Shown one piece after another: positions 37,092-46,207 of a stretch of DNA of 64,000 nt; positions within the stretch are counted from its first letter, which is position 1; the number at the start of each line of letters is the position of its first letter. The position numbers were made by a program, and so were the translations under genes. A model generated the notes under the pieces. That model had not been told where the DNA came from. It worked only from the letters and a program-made list of their open reading frames with translations, and did not search any database. Origin of the DNA: Polaribacter sp. (GTDB lineage: Bacteria > Bacteroidota > Bacteroidia > Flavobacteriales > Flavobacteriaceae); assembly GCA_029238315.1 (NCBI GenBank), contig JAQWGI010000026.1, positions 124,001 to 188,000 on the forward strand, in the 5' to 3' direction.

Positions 37092-37121
37092 AAACGCAAA
37101 GGCGCTAAGTTTTCGCAAAGT
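37092..37121 (+). repeat. Left imperfect inverted repeat of the GxxExxY cassette
   Basis: AAACGCAAAGGCGCTAAGTT followed by TTCGCAAAGT. By hand alignment 24 of 30 positions match the inverted copy at 37650-37679. It lies 5 bp before the hemE start codon. Confidence 0.7.
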
Positions 37122-37198
37122 AACTAAAGATTATTTTATAGTTAGCAAAAATTATTTTAGTAACTCATAAGTCTCTTTCTAAAACTTTACGCTTAATT

Positions 37199-37576
37199 TT
37201 ATAAATTATTTACTACTCTTTTTATTCCATATTTTATTAAAGCAACATTAAAGTTGATTAACAGACCTAATTTACAATCCGACAACTTTAAATATGTTAA
37301 AACTTGTGCTAAATGAACATCTGTTAAATTTTCTACAGCTTTTAATTCAACAATTACTTTATTTTCAACTAATAAATCTAAACGATAACCTGTACTTAAT
37401 TGAACTTCTTCATAAATTAAAGGTAAAGGTTTTTGTTTTTCAACTTTTAAATTCCTTTTCTGTAACTCATAAAAAAGACATGCTTCATAAGCACTTTCCA
37501 AAAGACCTGGACCTAAACTTCTATGTACCTTTAAGGCACAATCTACAATTATCTTAGAAATTTCGTTTTCGGTCAT
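37199..37576 (-). CDS. GxxExxY protein (PDDEXK_3-like)
   Basis: 125 residues with the name-giving motif Gly24-Leu-Leu-Glu27-Ser-Ala-Tyr30 and a PD-(D/E)XK-like core: Asp67 in GYRLDLLVENKVIVELKAVE with Glu77-Leu-Lys79. The fold suggests a nuclease, but no activity is established for the family. The gene sits between hemL and hemE in the same direction, with 102 bp and 112 bp of flank that carry imperfect inverted repeats, so it appears to be an inserted cassette rather than a heme gene. Confidence 0.88.
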   Translation of the reverse strand: MTENEISKIIVDCALKVHRSLGPGLLESAYEACLFYELQKRNLKVEKQKPLPLIYEEVQLSTGYRLDLLVENKVIVELKAVENLTDVHLAQVLTYLKLSDCKLGLLINFNVALIKYGIKRVVNNL

Positions 37577-37649
37577 AATTAAATTTAAGCACTAAACTCG
37601 CTAATAATTTTCGTAAAATGGACAAAGATTAATTTTCATTTCATTGCGA

Positions 37650-37679
37650 ACTCTGTGAAAACTTTGTGTCTTTGCGGTT
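37650..37679 (-). repeat. Right imperfect inverted repeat of the GxxExxY cassette
   Basis: On the minus strand AACCGCAAAGACACAAAGTT followed by TTCACAGAGT; inverted relative to 37092-37121. Its first base is part of the hemL stop codon TAA (37681-37679). Confidence 0.7.
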
Positions 37680-38971
37680 TATTTCATTTTTGAAACAGCT
37701 AACATACTTTTATCTACTGCAATACTAATTTTTTTAATATCCTTATCTGATAATGCTGAATTTAAAAACCATGCTTCAAACTGACTTGGCGGTAAGAAAA
37801 CTCCGTTTTTTATCATTTCCCAGAAGAATACAGCAAATTTTTTGGTATCTGAAGTTTGTGCTTCTTCAAAATTGGTCACTTTTGATTTGGTAAAAAATGG
37901 ATTCATCATAGAACCAAAACGATTTACCACTAGATCTACGTTGTGCTTTTTTGCAGCCGCTAATAAAATGGTTTCTAAAATTTGGCCTACTTCTTCAAAC
38001 TTCTGATATGGATTTTGCCTCTTTAACTCTGTTAAGGTTGCAATACCACCTGCCATTGCAATTGGATTTCCACTTAAAGTACCTGCCTGATACATACCGC
38101 CTAAAGGAGAAACTTGCTCCATTATTTCGTTTCTTGCCCCGTAAGCTCCAACCGGAAAACCACCACCAATTACTTTTCCTAAACAAGTTATATCTGCAGT
38201 AACACCTAACACTTCTTGTGCGCCACCAAACATAGATCTAAAACCTGTCATTACCTCATCTGCAATTAACAAAGCGCCTTTAGTTTCTAAAAATTCTTTT
38301 AGCTCTTTTAAAAAGTTATTTTGCGGAATTACAACGCCCATATTACCACCTATTGGCTCAATAATTACACCTGCAATATCATCATGAGTTTCAAAATGCG
38401 CTTTTACACTTTCTAAATTATTGTATTCTGCAATTAAGGTGTTTTTTACAGCTCCTTCTGGCACACCTTTAGAGCCTGGCAAGCTCAGTGTTGCCAAACC
38501 AGAACCCGCTGCTACCAATAATGCATCTTGATGCCCATGGTAACAACCAGAGAATTTAATAATTTTATCTTTTCCGGTAAAAGCTCTAGCCAAACGAATT
38601 CCGCTTAAAACGGCTTCTGTACCAGAATTCACAAAACGAACTTTATCCATTTCTGGAAAAGCATCACAAACAATTTTTGCTAATTTTATTTCAGCTTCTG
38701 TAGAGGCTCCAAAAGAATAGCCTTTTTTTAAGGCTTTTTTAGCTGCTTTTTCGACCGCTTTGTGTCTGTGACCTAAAATCATAGGACCGTAAGAAACGAC
38801 TAAATCTACATACTCATTATCATCAACATCTACAATTTTACTTCCTTTTGCTTTTTTAATAAACAATGGATTTCCACCAACAGAAGAAAATGCTCTTACA
38901 GGAGAGTTTACTGCTCCTACAAGATTCACCAATCCTTTTTCGTATAATTTTTGTGATTTCTCGAATTTCAT
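37679..38971 (-). CDS. hemL: Glutamate-1-semialdehyde 2,1-aminomutase
   Basis: 430 residues. PLP enzyme making 5-aminolevulinate, second step of the C5 route. PLP Lys266 is in CLGKVIGGGFPVGAYG, with IADEVMTGFR and the SGCYHGHQDALL segment upstream. Together with hemA it shows that ALA is made from glutamyl-tRNA. Placed downstream of hemB; a palindromic repeat occupies the 89-bp space between them. Confidence 0.97.
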   Translation of the reverse strand: MKFEKSQKLYEKGLVNLVGAVNSPVRAFSSVGGNPLFIKKAKGSKIVDVDDNEYVDLVVSYGPMILGHRHKAVEKAAKKALKKGYSFGASTEAEIKLAKIVCDAFPEMDKVRFVNSGTEAVLSGIRLARAFTGKDKIIKFSGCYHGHQDALLVAAGSGLATLSLPGSKGVPEGAVKNTLIAEYNNLESVKAHFETHDDIAGVIIEPIGGNMGVVIPQNNFLKELKEFLETKGALLIADEVMTGFRSMFGGAQEVLGVTADITCLGKVIGGGFPVGAYGARNEIMEQVSPLGGMYQAGTLSGNPIAMAGGIATLTELKRQNPYQKFEEVGQILETILLAAAKKHNVDLVVNRFGSMMNPFFTKSKVTNFEEAQTSDTKKFAVFFWEMIKNGVFLPPSQFEAWFLNSALSDKDIKKISIAVDKSMLAVSKMK

Positions 38972-38985
38972 TCTTTATATTTTCT

Positions 38986-39060
38986 GCCATTGCGAATGCT
39001 AGTGAAGCAATCTGCTTATTTATTAAAGAGATTACTTCGTCCTACTTCCTCGTAATGACG
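38986..39060. repeat. Palindromic dispersed-type repeat between hemB and hemL
   Basis: Left arm GCCATTGCGAATGCTAGTGA plus AGCAATCT; right arm, read on the other strand, GTCATTACGAGGAAGTAGGA plus CGAAGTAATCT. The two arms pair with a few mismatches around a 15-nt loop. The words CATTGCGA and GAAGCAATCT are typical of dispersed flavobacterial repeats. It would form a long hairpin in the heme mRNA. Confidence 0.72.
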
Positions 39061-40026
39061 TTACTTTTTATTTAATATTCTTGCAGCTTCCTTAGCAAAA
39101 TACGTAATAATAATATCTGCTCCTGCTCTTTTCATAGATAGCAAACTTTCTAGCATTACTTTTTCGCCATCAATCCAACCTTTTTCTGCGGCTGCTTTTA
39201 CCATCGCATATTCTCCACTTACATTATAACATGCTATAGGGCGATCGAAATTATTTTTTAAATCTCTGATAATATCTAAATAAGACAATGCTGGCTTTAC
39301 CATTAAAATATCTGCTCCTTCTTGATCATCAAAAGTTGCTTCTCGCAAGCCTTCATCTCTATTTGCAGGATCCATTTGATACGTTCTTCGATCTCCAAAA
39401 GTTGGTGCAGAATCTGCTGCATCTCTAAAAGGACCATAAAATGCTGAGGCATATTTTACAGCATAGGCCATAATTGGCAAATTTACAAAGCCTGAATTGT
39501 CTAAAGATTGACGAATCATATCTATAGTGCCATCCATCATTCCTGAAGGCGCCACCATATCTACACCCGCTTTTGCATGCGAAATTACTTGCTTTGCTAT
39601 ATTAACCAACGTTGCATCATTATCAACATCGTTCTCGTGAATAATTCCGCAATGTCCATGGGAAGTATATTCACAAAAACAAACATCTGTAATAACATAC
39701 AAACTCGGATAGTTCTTTTTGATAAAACGAATTGCTTGCTGCATGATTCCGTTATCATTCCAAGTCTCTGTTCCTTCATCATCTTTTTCAGAAGGAATAC
39801 CAAATAACAATACTGCAGGAATGTTTAAAGCAACAACCTCGTCTAATTCTTTAGAAATAGTATCCAAAGAAAAACGTTTGATACCAGGCATTGAAACAAT
39901 TTCTTTTTCAATATTTGTACCTTCTTCAATAAAAAGTGGATACACAAAATCGTCTACCGAAAGTTTTGTTTCTTGCACCAATCTCCGAATTCCTTGGTGT
40001 TTTCTTAATCTTCTTCCTCTAAACAT
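39061..40026 (-). CDS. hemB: Delta-aminolevulinic acid dehydratase (porphobilinogen synthase)
   Basis: 321 residues. Condenses two ALA to porphobilinogen. Schiff-base lysines Lys191 ([15 protein letters not shown]) and Lys244 (MVKPALSYL) are present, and the metal-site cysteines Cys116, Cys118 and Cys126 ([13 protein letters not shown]) indicate the zinc-dependent type. Only 2 bp from hemC/D, so cotranscribed. Confidence 0.97.
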   Translation of the reverse strand: MFRGRRLRKHQGIRRLVQETKLSVDDFVYPLFIEEGTNIEKEIVSMPGIKRFSLDTISKELDEVVALNIPAVLLFGIPSEKDDEGTETWNDNGIMQQAIRFIKKNYPSLYVITDVCFCEYTSHGHCGIIHENDVDNDATLVNIAKQVISHAKAGVDMVAPSGMMDGTIDMIRQSLDNSGFVNLPIMAYAVKYASAFYGPFRDAADSAPTFGDRRTYQMDPANRDEGLREATFDDQEGADILMVKPALSYLDIIRDLKNNFDRPIACYNVSGEYAMVKAAAEKGWIDGEKVMLESLLSMKRAGADIIITYFAKEAARILNKK

Positions 40027-40028
40027 AT

Positions 40029-41612
40029 TTATTCTTTTACGTAGTGTAAATTCACTAACTCCAACACACTTTCTACTGTTGGCAACTTGGCAACCTGAAC
40101 ATTTTTAAAATGTTTTCTTGCTTCTCTAGCTGTACTTTCTCCTATGCAAAATGCAATTTTATCTGCAGTATTATCTTGCATGTAACTTTCTACAGTTGAT
40201 GGACTATAAAACAAAACTCCAGAAAATTGCTCTCTAACATTTACAGGGCTATACATTGTTTTATAGGCTTCAATTTCATTTACCGCAATTCCGTTTTCTT
40301 CTAAAACAGTTGGCAAAGTATCTAAACGTAAATCACTACAAAAATACGTTACCTCTTGTCCTTTGATTTCTTTAGAGAGATATGCTGCTAGTTTCTCTGC
40401 GTTATTTTCTGAATGGGTAACTTTTCCTATTTTCTGCTCGATTAACTTCTTCGTTCTTCTACCTACACAAAAAATATTTTTGAATAGTAATTCTTGTTTA
40501 ATGAAGCTATTTAATAATGCTTCAACCCCATTTTTACTGGTGATAATTACATTTTCAATTTCATTTTTCACAACCTTTGGCGCAATTCTGTTAAATCTAA
40601 TTTTGATAAAATCACTATCTTCTACTCCAACTTTTTCTGCAAGTAATCTTTTTTGAATTTCAGATAATTTTTTTGTTGAAAAAACAGCGTATTCTTTTTT
40701 ATCTTCTCCTTTTAAATTGGTCATAATCTCTTTTCCACCTCTATTTAAAACGAAATCAGAACATTCTTTAGCAATGTAATTGTGCCTACCTATTTTTTCC
40801 TTAGAAGTAACATCAATTCTTTTTGTTCCTTCTGGATTCAATAAAACACCTTTAAAGTGCACTTCATCTTCTTTAACATATGCTAAAGCTCCTATTGGCG
40901 CGGTACATCCACCTTCTAATAAATTTAAAAAATCACGTTCAACTTTTGCCAACATAGCAGTTTCTTCATCATTTAATTCTTTTAGAATCGTTAACAACTC
41001 TTCATCATCTGCTAAAGCTGCAATTGCAACAACACCCTGTGCTGGCGCTGGTACCATCCAATCTAAACTAAATGCGCTTGCTGGTTTTATTTTTAAACGT
41101 TCTAATCCAGCAGCAGCAAAAATTGCTGCATTCCAATCGTTGTTTTCTAATTTTTCTAAACGCGAATTTACATTTCCACGTATATCAGTAATGGTATGCG
41201 TTGGAAAGCGATGCAACCATTGTGCTTTTCTTCTTAAAGAACCAGTGGCTACAACGGCATCTTTTTGTGCCATAAACTCTTCATTATTTTTTAAAACCAA
41301 CATATCATTAGAGTTCCCTCTTTTTAATACGGCAGCCTGAACAATTCCAACAGGTAAAACAGTTGGTACATCTTTTAAAGAATGTACTGCAATATCAATT
41401 TCACCATTTAGCAATGCAATGTCTAAATTTTTGGTGAAAATTCCTGTAATCCCCATTTGATATAGTGGTTTATCCAACACCAAATCTCCAGTAGATTTTA
41501 CAGGTATAATTTCTACTTTATGTCCTAAATATTCTAATTGTTGCTGAACCGTTTTGGCTTGCCAAAGTGCAAGTTCACTATCTCTTGTACCAACTCTAAT
41601 AATCTTCTGCAT
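40029..41612 (-). CDS. hemC/hemD: Fused hydroxymethylbilane synthase - uroporphyrinogen III synthase
   Basis: 527 residues. Residues 1 to about 300 are Hem[37 protein letters not shown] and the dipyrromethane-cofactor Cys236 in [12 protein letters not shown]. Residues about 310-527 are HemD-like: [13 protein letters not shown], a central [12 protein letters not shown] and the SPSTVESYM...[11 protein letters not shown] end. The fusion makes preuroporphyrinogen and closes it to uroporphyrinogen III; such fusions are common in flavobacteria. Start overlaps the end of hemA by 17 bases. Confidence 0.95.
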   Translation of the reverse strand: MQKIIRVGTRDSELALWQAKTVQQQLEYLGHKVEIIPVKSTGDLVLDKPLYQMGITGIFTKNLDIALLNGEIDIAVHSLKDVPTVLPVGIVQAAVLKRGNSNDMLVLKNNEEFMAQKDAVVATGSLRRKAQWLHRFPTHTITDIRGNVNSRLEKLENNDWNAAIFAAAGLERLKIKPASAFSLDWMVPAPAQGVVAIAALADDEELLTILKELNDEETAMLAKVERDFLNLLEGGCTAPIGALAYVKEDEVHFKGVLLNPEGTKRIDVTSKEKIGRHNYIAKECSDFVLNRGGKEIMTNLKGEDKKEYAVFSTKKLSEIQKRLLAEKVGVEDSDFIKIRFNRIAPKVVKNEIENVIITSKNGVEALLNSFIKQELLFKNIFCVGRRTKKLIEQKIGKVTHSENNAEKLAAYLSKEIKGQEVTYFCSDLRLDTLPTVLEENGIAVNEIEAYKTMYSPVNVREQFSGVLFYSPSTVESYMQDNTADKIAFCIGESTAREARKHFKNVQVAKLPTVESVLELVNLHYVKE

Positions 41613-42864
41613 GTAGTTTCTTTAATTCAGTTCCAAACATTTTACTTACCACATTTATACTTTGCGGAATAGACGTTTCCTCGTCTTTTAAGTGTTTTAC
41701 AAACTGTGTTGTTATTTTTTGAATAAATCTTGATGTAATGATTTCAGCTTGTTCTTCATCGAAACCTTTAAATTTCTTTTTATGAAAAGCTATTTCGTCT
41801 TTCTGAATTGTTTCTAATGATTTTTTTAACGCGTAAACCGCTGGCGTAAAGCTTCGATGATGCAACCACTCATTAAATTCTGCTTTGTGTGTTTCGATAA
41901 TTGTTTCTGCAATCGGAACTTCTTGTTGGCGAATCGCTAACGTTTCATCAGTTACTTTAGAAAGCGCATCTACATTTACTAAAGTAACGTTTTTTAATTC
42001 TTTTACATCGTTAGCAACATTTGCTGGCATCGATAAATCTAAAATTAAAATCTCTTTGTCTGTTGGAATATGCGCTTTGGTAATTGTTGGTCTATCGGAT
42101 GCTGTAGAAACAATTAACACATCAGAATTTCGAACTTCTGAAGACAAGTTATCTATAACTTCTTTTTTTATTGATGGGTGCTCTTTTACAAACTCAATTG
42201 CTTTTTCTTCGGTTCTGTTGATTAAACAAACCGAGGTATTGTTTGTATATTCTGATAAATTTTTACAGGTGTGTTTCCCCATTTTACCCAAGCCAAAAAC
42301 TAAAATATTTTTAGAATCGTAATTTGGTAAATGTTTGATGATATATTGAACAGCTGCATAAGAAACAGAAGTTGTACCAGAACTTAATTTTGTTTCATTT
42401 TTTACACGCTTACTAGCTTGCATAACACTATTTAGCAACCTCTCAAAATATGCATTGGTGGTTTGCTGTTTTTTTGCTTGCTTAAAAGCTTGTCTTAATT
42501 GACCTACGATTTCATAATCACCTAAAATCTGACTATCTAAACCTGTCCCCATTCTAAATAAATGAGAAATTGCATCCTGATTTTTATAAACATTTGAAAC
42601 CTCAGCAAACTCTTCTACAGAACCTTTAGAATATTTACAAAGCAAATTAATCAATAGAAATGGGTGTGCTGCAAAACCAGCAATTTCAGTTCTATTACAA
42701 GTTGATAAAACAAAGATGCCGTCTACACCAGTTTCTCTAGCTTCTTTTAATAGCTGAACCTGAGCTTCTTTAGTTAATGAAAACTTACCTCTAATATGAG
42801 CTTCTGCCTTTTTATAACTAACTCCTATGTTGTATAAATTTACTTGATGATTTTTGGTTGTCAT
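41596..42864 (-). CDS. hemA: Glutamyl-tRNA reductase
   Basis: 422 residues. Reduces glutamyl-tRNA to glutamate-1-semialdehyde, the first committed step. Catalytic Cys56 is in VLSTCNRTEI, followed by MGTGLDSQILGDYEIVGQ and the NADPH fold LVFGLGKMG. The C-terminal dimerisation helix is present. First gene of the leftward heme run, with a TACTTTTG -7 element 24 bp upstream of the start. Confidence 0.97.
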   Translation of the reverse strand: MTTKNHQVNLYNIGVSYKKAEAHIRGKFSLTKEAQVQLLKEARETGVDGIFVLSTCNRTEIAGFAAHPFLLINLLCKYSKGSVEEFAEVSNVYKNQDAISHLFRMGTGLDSQILGDYEIVGQLRQAFKQAKKQQTTNAYFERLLNSVMQASKRVKNETKLSSGTTSVSYAAVQYIIKHLPNYDSKNILVFGLGKMGKHTCKNLSEYTNNTSVCLINRTEEKAIEFVKEHPSIKKEVIDNLSSEVRNSDVLIVSTASDRPTITKAHIPTDKEILILDLSMPANVANDVKELKNVTLVNVDALSKVTDETLAIRQQEVPIAETIIETHKAEFNEWLHHRSFTPAVYALKKSLETIQKDEIAFHKKKFKGFDEEQAEIITSRFIQKITTQFVKHLKDEETSIPQSINVVSKMFGTELKKLHAEDY

Positions 42865-42887
42865 GTATTGTTTTTCAAAAAGTAGTT

Positions 42888-42895
42888 CAAAAGTA
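42888..42895 (-). promoter_or_regulatory. Putative promoter of the heme operon (-7 TACTTTTG)
   Basis: On the minus strand TACTTTTG matches TAnnTTTG, 23 bp before the hemA ATG. I see no convincing -33 element. Confidence 0.55.
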
Positions 42896-42989
42896 AAAAC
42901 TTCTTTCCAAAAAAAACATCGCTAAAGGAACTATTAATGTCGCTATGCGTTTTTTTACAATTTATTATTTTATAAATCTAAAAAATACG

Positions 42990-43042
42990 TATTTTTGCTT
43001 AAAAATAAAGGCTTTGAAGGTTTTTTATATAGAATCGTTCTA
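42990..43042 (+). promoter_or_regulatory. Putative AraC-hemH operon promoter with a downstream dyad
   Basis: TATTTTTG at 42990-42997 matches the -7 consensus. In the expected 5' leader a short palindrome TAGAA-TCG-TTCTA lies at 43030-43042, between the divergent hemA and AraC genes. Confidence 0.5.
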
Positions 43043-43072
43043 AATAAAAGAAAATCTTAATCGATTTTTACC

Positions 43073-43960
43073 ATGACAAAAAACAACGCAAAAAGTGCAA
43101 CACAAGAAATAAGTATTGAGAATCAGTTTTTCTTATTACACTTTGACAACAACAGTAAAAAAACTCAACATTTTGAAAGAGACATAGATAGCTCTTTTAT
43201 TCAGTTGCATTTTTGCATTAAAGGAAAGTCTAAATTTTTATTTAACAACGGTAGTTACACTTTTGATGTGCTCAATCAGCATTCAATTTTACTATACAAT
43301 CCGCAGCAAAAATTACCCATAAATTTAGAAATTGAACCAGAAACATCTTTGGTTTCTTTATTAATTTCTATAGAAAAATTTCATTCATTGTTTTCTAAAG
43401 AAGCAAATCATATTCATTTTTTAAGTGATGAAAATATCAACAGAAAATACTACAATGATGATGAAATAAAACCCTCTGTATTAATTGTTCTTCAACAAAT
43501 TATTAATTCTAACGTAAACAATTCAATAAAAGAATTATTTATTAAAGGTAAAATTTACGAATTATTAAGTTTGCATTTTCAAAAAGACGACACTACAGAT
43601 GCTGATTTTTGCCCTTTTTTAGTTGATGAAGAAAATGTTTTAAAAATAAGAAAAGCAAAAGACATTATAATATCTAGAATGTCAGAACCTCCTAGTTTAC
43701 AAGAATTATCTACCGAAATTGGCTTGTCACTAAAAAAACTAAAAGAAGGTTTTAAACAAATTTATGGAGATACTGTGTATGGCTTTTTGGTAGATTATAA
43801 AATGGAGCATGCGAGAAGATTATTAGAAAGCAATAAACACAATGTAAATGAAGTAGGCTCTAAAATTGGCTACAGTACCTCTAGTCATTTCATAGCTGCC
43901 TTTAAAAAGAAATTTGGCACAACACCTAAGAAGTATTTAAATTCTTTACAGAACAGCTAA
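43073..43960 (+). CDS. AraC family transcriptional regulator
   Basis: 295 residues. An N-terminal cupin-like sensor domain (QLHFCIKGKSKFLFNNGSYTF) and a C-terminal pair of helix-turn-helix motifs: LQELSTEIGLSLKKLKEGFKQIYGDTVYGFLVDYKMEHARRLL and VNEVGSKIGYSTSSHFIAAFKKKFGTTPKKYL. It is divergent from hemA and is the first gene of the run to TrmH, hemH and HemJ, so it is a good candidate regulator of heme synthesis, perhaps by iron or heme. No ligand residues can be named. Confidence 0.92.
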   Translation: MTKNNAKSATQEISIENQFFLLHFDNNSKKTQHFERDIDSSFIQLHFCIKGKSKFLFNNGSYTFDVLNQHSILLYNPQQKLPINLEIEPETSLVSLLISIEKFHSLFSKEANHIHFLSDENINRKYYNDDEIKPSVLIVLQQIINSNVNNSIKELFIKGKIYELLSLHFQKDDTTDADFCPFLVDEENVLKIRKAKDIIISRMSEPPSLQELSTEIGLSLKKLKEGFKQIYGDTVYGFLVDYKMEHARRLLESNKHNVNEVGSKIGYSTSSHFIAAFKKKFGTTPKKYLNSLQNS

Positions 43961-44473
43961 ATGAAACAATTGCAACATACAGAAATAAAAAACGTACAAA
44001 AACAATTTCCAATAACTATTGTTTGTGATGCCATTAGAACTCCAGAGAACATCGGAATGTGTTTTCGTATTTCTGAAAGTTTTGGTGTAGAAAAAATCTA
44101 CTTACACGAAACTTCTCCTTCAGAAGAAAACAGAATTGTAAAAAAAACAGCTAGAAATACGTTGGCACAAATAGCGCATGAAACCTACTCAGATTTCACA
44201 CAATTGATACAACAATTAAAAGAAGATGGCAATACAATTATCGGTATAGAAATAACCGATAAAAGCACCAATCTACAGAAGTTTAATTTTAATCAACATA
44301 AAAAAATTGTATTGCTTTTAGGAAGTGAACGCAACGGAATCGAAAACATAAATTTGGTAGACAAAACAGTAGCAATACCAATGTACGGAAGAAATTCTTC
44401 TATGAATGTAATTCATAGTTTATCAATTGCATTGTACGAAGTAACAAATCAATTAACAAAACAAACATATTAA
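43961..44473 (+). CDS. TrmH family RNA 2'-O-methyltransferase (SPOUT)
   Basis: 170 residues, a compact SPOUT protein. Motif 1 is CDAIRTPENIGMCFR, motif 2 LLLGSERNGIENIN and motif 3 IPMYGRNSSMNVIHSLSIALYEV, giving the trefoil-knot SAM site. Target (tRNA or rRNA) is unknown. Starts at the base after the AraC stop, so translation is probably coupled, and ends 9 bp before hemH. Confidence 0.9.
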   Translation: MKQLQHTEIKNVQKQFPITIVCDAIRTPENIGMCFRISESFGVEKIYLHETSPSEENRIVKKTARNTLAQIAHETYSDFTQLIQQLKEDGNTIIGIEITDKSTNLQKFNFNQHKKIVLLLGSERNGIENINLVDKTVAIPMYGRNSSMNVIHSLSIALYEVTNQLTKQTY

Positions 44474-44482
44474 CAAGAAAAT

Positions 44483-45508
44483 ATGAAAGGTATATTACTC
44501 AACAATTTAGGATCTCCAGATAGCACAGAAAACAAAGACGTAAAAAAATATTTGGATGAGTTTTTAATGGACGAACGTGTTATCGATATTCCATATTGGA
44601 AACGCTACATTTTAATTAAAGGAATTATTTTAAATTTTAGACCTAAAAAATCTGCTGCTGCTTACAAGAAAATTTGGTGGGATGAAGGTTCTCCTTTAGT
44701 TGTAATTTCAGAAAAATTTACAGAAAAAGTTTCAAAAAAAACAGAAGCACCTGTAGAGTTAGCGATGCGTTATGGTTCGATGTCAATGGAAAAAGGGATC
44801 AAAAATTTAATTGATAAAGGCGTTACAGAAATTATGTTGGTTCCTTTGTATCCTCATTATGCAATGTCTTCTTATGAAACGGTAGTTGTAAAAGCAGAAG
44901 AAATTTTAGCAGCAAAATACCCTCAAGTAAAACTTGATGTTTTACCACCGTTTTATAACAATCCTGATTATATTAAAGTGATGAGCGATAATATTGCAAA
45001 CCACTTAAAAGATTTTGATTACGATCATGTTTTATTTTCATATCACGGTATTCCAGAACGTCATATTAAAAAATCTGACCCTACAAAGAGCCATTGTAAA
45101 ATTGATGGATCTTGTTGCGAACGCAACTCTGTAGCACATCACACCTGTTACAGACATCAATGTTTTGAAACTACGAAAGGAATTGTAAAACACTTAGGAT
45201 TAGATGAATCAAACCACAGCAATTCTTTTCAATCTCGTCTATTAAAAGACCCTTGGCTAAAGCCTTACACAGATTTTGAACTAGAAAAATTCCCTAAAAT
45301 GGGCAAGAAAAAAGTAGCCGTTATTACTCCTGCTTTTGTTTCTGACTGTTTAGAGACATTAGAAGAAATTGCCATGGAAGGAAAGGAAGATTTCTTAGAG
45401 GCAGGCGGCACAGATTACAAACACATTCCTTGTCTTAACGACAATGAAGATTGGGTAAACGTAATGGTTTCTTGGCTTGACAAATGGATTAATAACAATG
45501 AACAATAA
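44483..45508 (+). CDS. hemH: Ferrochelatase
   Basis: 341 residues. Inserts Fe2+ into protoporphyrin IX. The catalytic His188 is in LFSYHGIPERH. Between residues 205 and 227 there are five cysteines (205, 211, 212, 222, 227) in an insertion following DPTKSH, which may bind a metal or Fe-S cluster as in some bacterial ferrochelatases. C-terminal PAFVSDCLETLEEI is intact. Confidence 0.96.
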   Translation: MKGILLNNLGSPDSTENKDVKKYLDEFLMDERVIDIPYWKRYILIKGIILNFRPKKSAAAYKKIWWDEGSPLVVISEKFTEKVSKKTEAPVELAMRYGSMSMEKGIKNLIDKGVTEIMLVPLYPHYAMSSYETVVVKAEEILAAKYPQVKLDVLPPFYNNPDYIKVMSDNIANHLKDFDYDHVLFSYHGIPERHIKKSDPTKSHCKIDGSCCERNSVAHHTCYRHQCFETTKGIVKHLGLDESNHSNSFQSRLLKDPWLKPYTDFELEKFPKMGKKKVAVITPAFVSDCLETLEEIAMEGKEDFLEAGGTDYKHIPCLNDNEDWVNVMVSWLDKWINNNEQ

Positions 45509-45543
45509 TAGACAGTGAACAGCTATCTTTGATCAATGAACAA

Positions 45544-45571
45544 CTGATAACTGATAACTGATAACTGATAA
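45544..45571 (+). repeat. Four exact tandem copies of CTGATAA
   Basis: Four 7-bp copies between hemH and the HemJ-like gene. Because the period is 7, the TGA/TAA in the copies falls in all three forward frames. Confidence 0.9.
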
Positions 45572-45575
45572 ATCT

Positions 45576-46154
45576 ATGGATTTTTTATACGTAAAAGCAT
45601 TGCATATTATTTTTGTAACCACATGGTTTGCTGGGTTATTCTATATTATTCGTTTATTTATTTATCAAGTAGAAGCCGAAGACAAAGAACAACCAGCCAA
45701 AGAAATTCTACAAACGCAATACAAATTAATGTCAAAGAGATTGTGGTACATTATTACATGGCCCTCTGCAATCTTGGCTAGTTTTTTTGCTTTTTGGATG
45801 CTGAGTAAAAACCCTGCATATTTAAAAATGGACTGGATGCTAATTAAATTAGTTTTTGTTTTAGCGTTGTATTTTTATCATGGTGCTTGTCAAAAAATAT
45901 ATACACAATTACAAAATAATATTGTAAAATACTCTTCTTTTCAATTACGAATCTGGAACGAAGTAGCTACCATCATTTTATTTGCTGTTGTTTTTTTAGT
46001 AACACTAAAAAGCGCCATCAATTGGATTTGGGGTGTGGTAGGAATTATTCTTTTTGGAGTGTTATTAATGCTAGGAATTAAGCTTTACAAAAAATTACGA
46101 GCTAAAAAAGATTGGGGTTCTTCTAATGAAAATGATTTAGAAGATTATCAGTAA
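45576..46154 (+). CDS. hemJ: CopD family / HemJ-like protoporphyrinogen oxidase
   Basis: 192 residues with four to five membrane helices. HemJ oxidises protoporphyrinogen IX to protoporphyrin IX in bacteria lacking HemG/HemY. The conserved His10 (KALHIIFVTTWFAGLFYI) and Lys91 (WMLIKLVFVLALYFYHG) match the known HemJ heme-binding and essential residues, with His102 also present. Position after hemH and the lack of hemG/hemY in the cluster support the assignment; CopD is the generic label. Confidence 0.85.
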   Translation: MDFLYVKALHIIFVTTWFAGLFYIIRLFIYQVEAEDKEQPAKEILQTQYKLMSKRLWYIITWPSAILASFFAFWMLSKNPAYLKMDWMLIKLVFVLALYFYHGACQKIYTQLQNNIVKYSSFQLRIWNEVATIILFAVVFLVTLKSAINWIWGVVGIILFGVLLMLGIKLYKKLRAKKDWGSSNENDLEDYQ

Positions 46155-46207
46155 GTAGTTTCAGTTTTCAGGCACTAATTGCATACTGCTCTACTGAATA
46201 CTGTATA

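Noticed and set aside
45544-45571. CRISPR-like repeat
   Set aside because: Seven-base units without spacers are a simple tandem repeat, not a CRISPR array.
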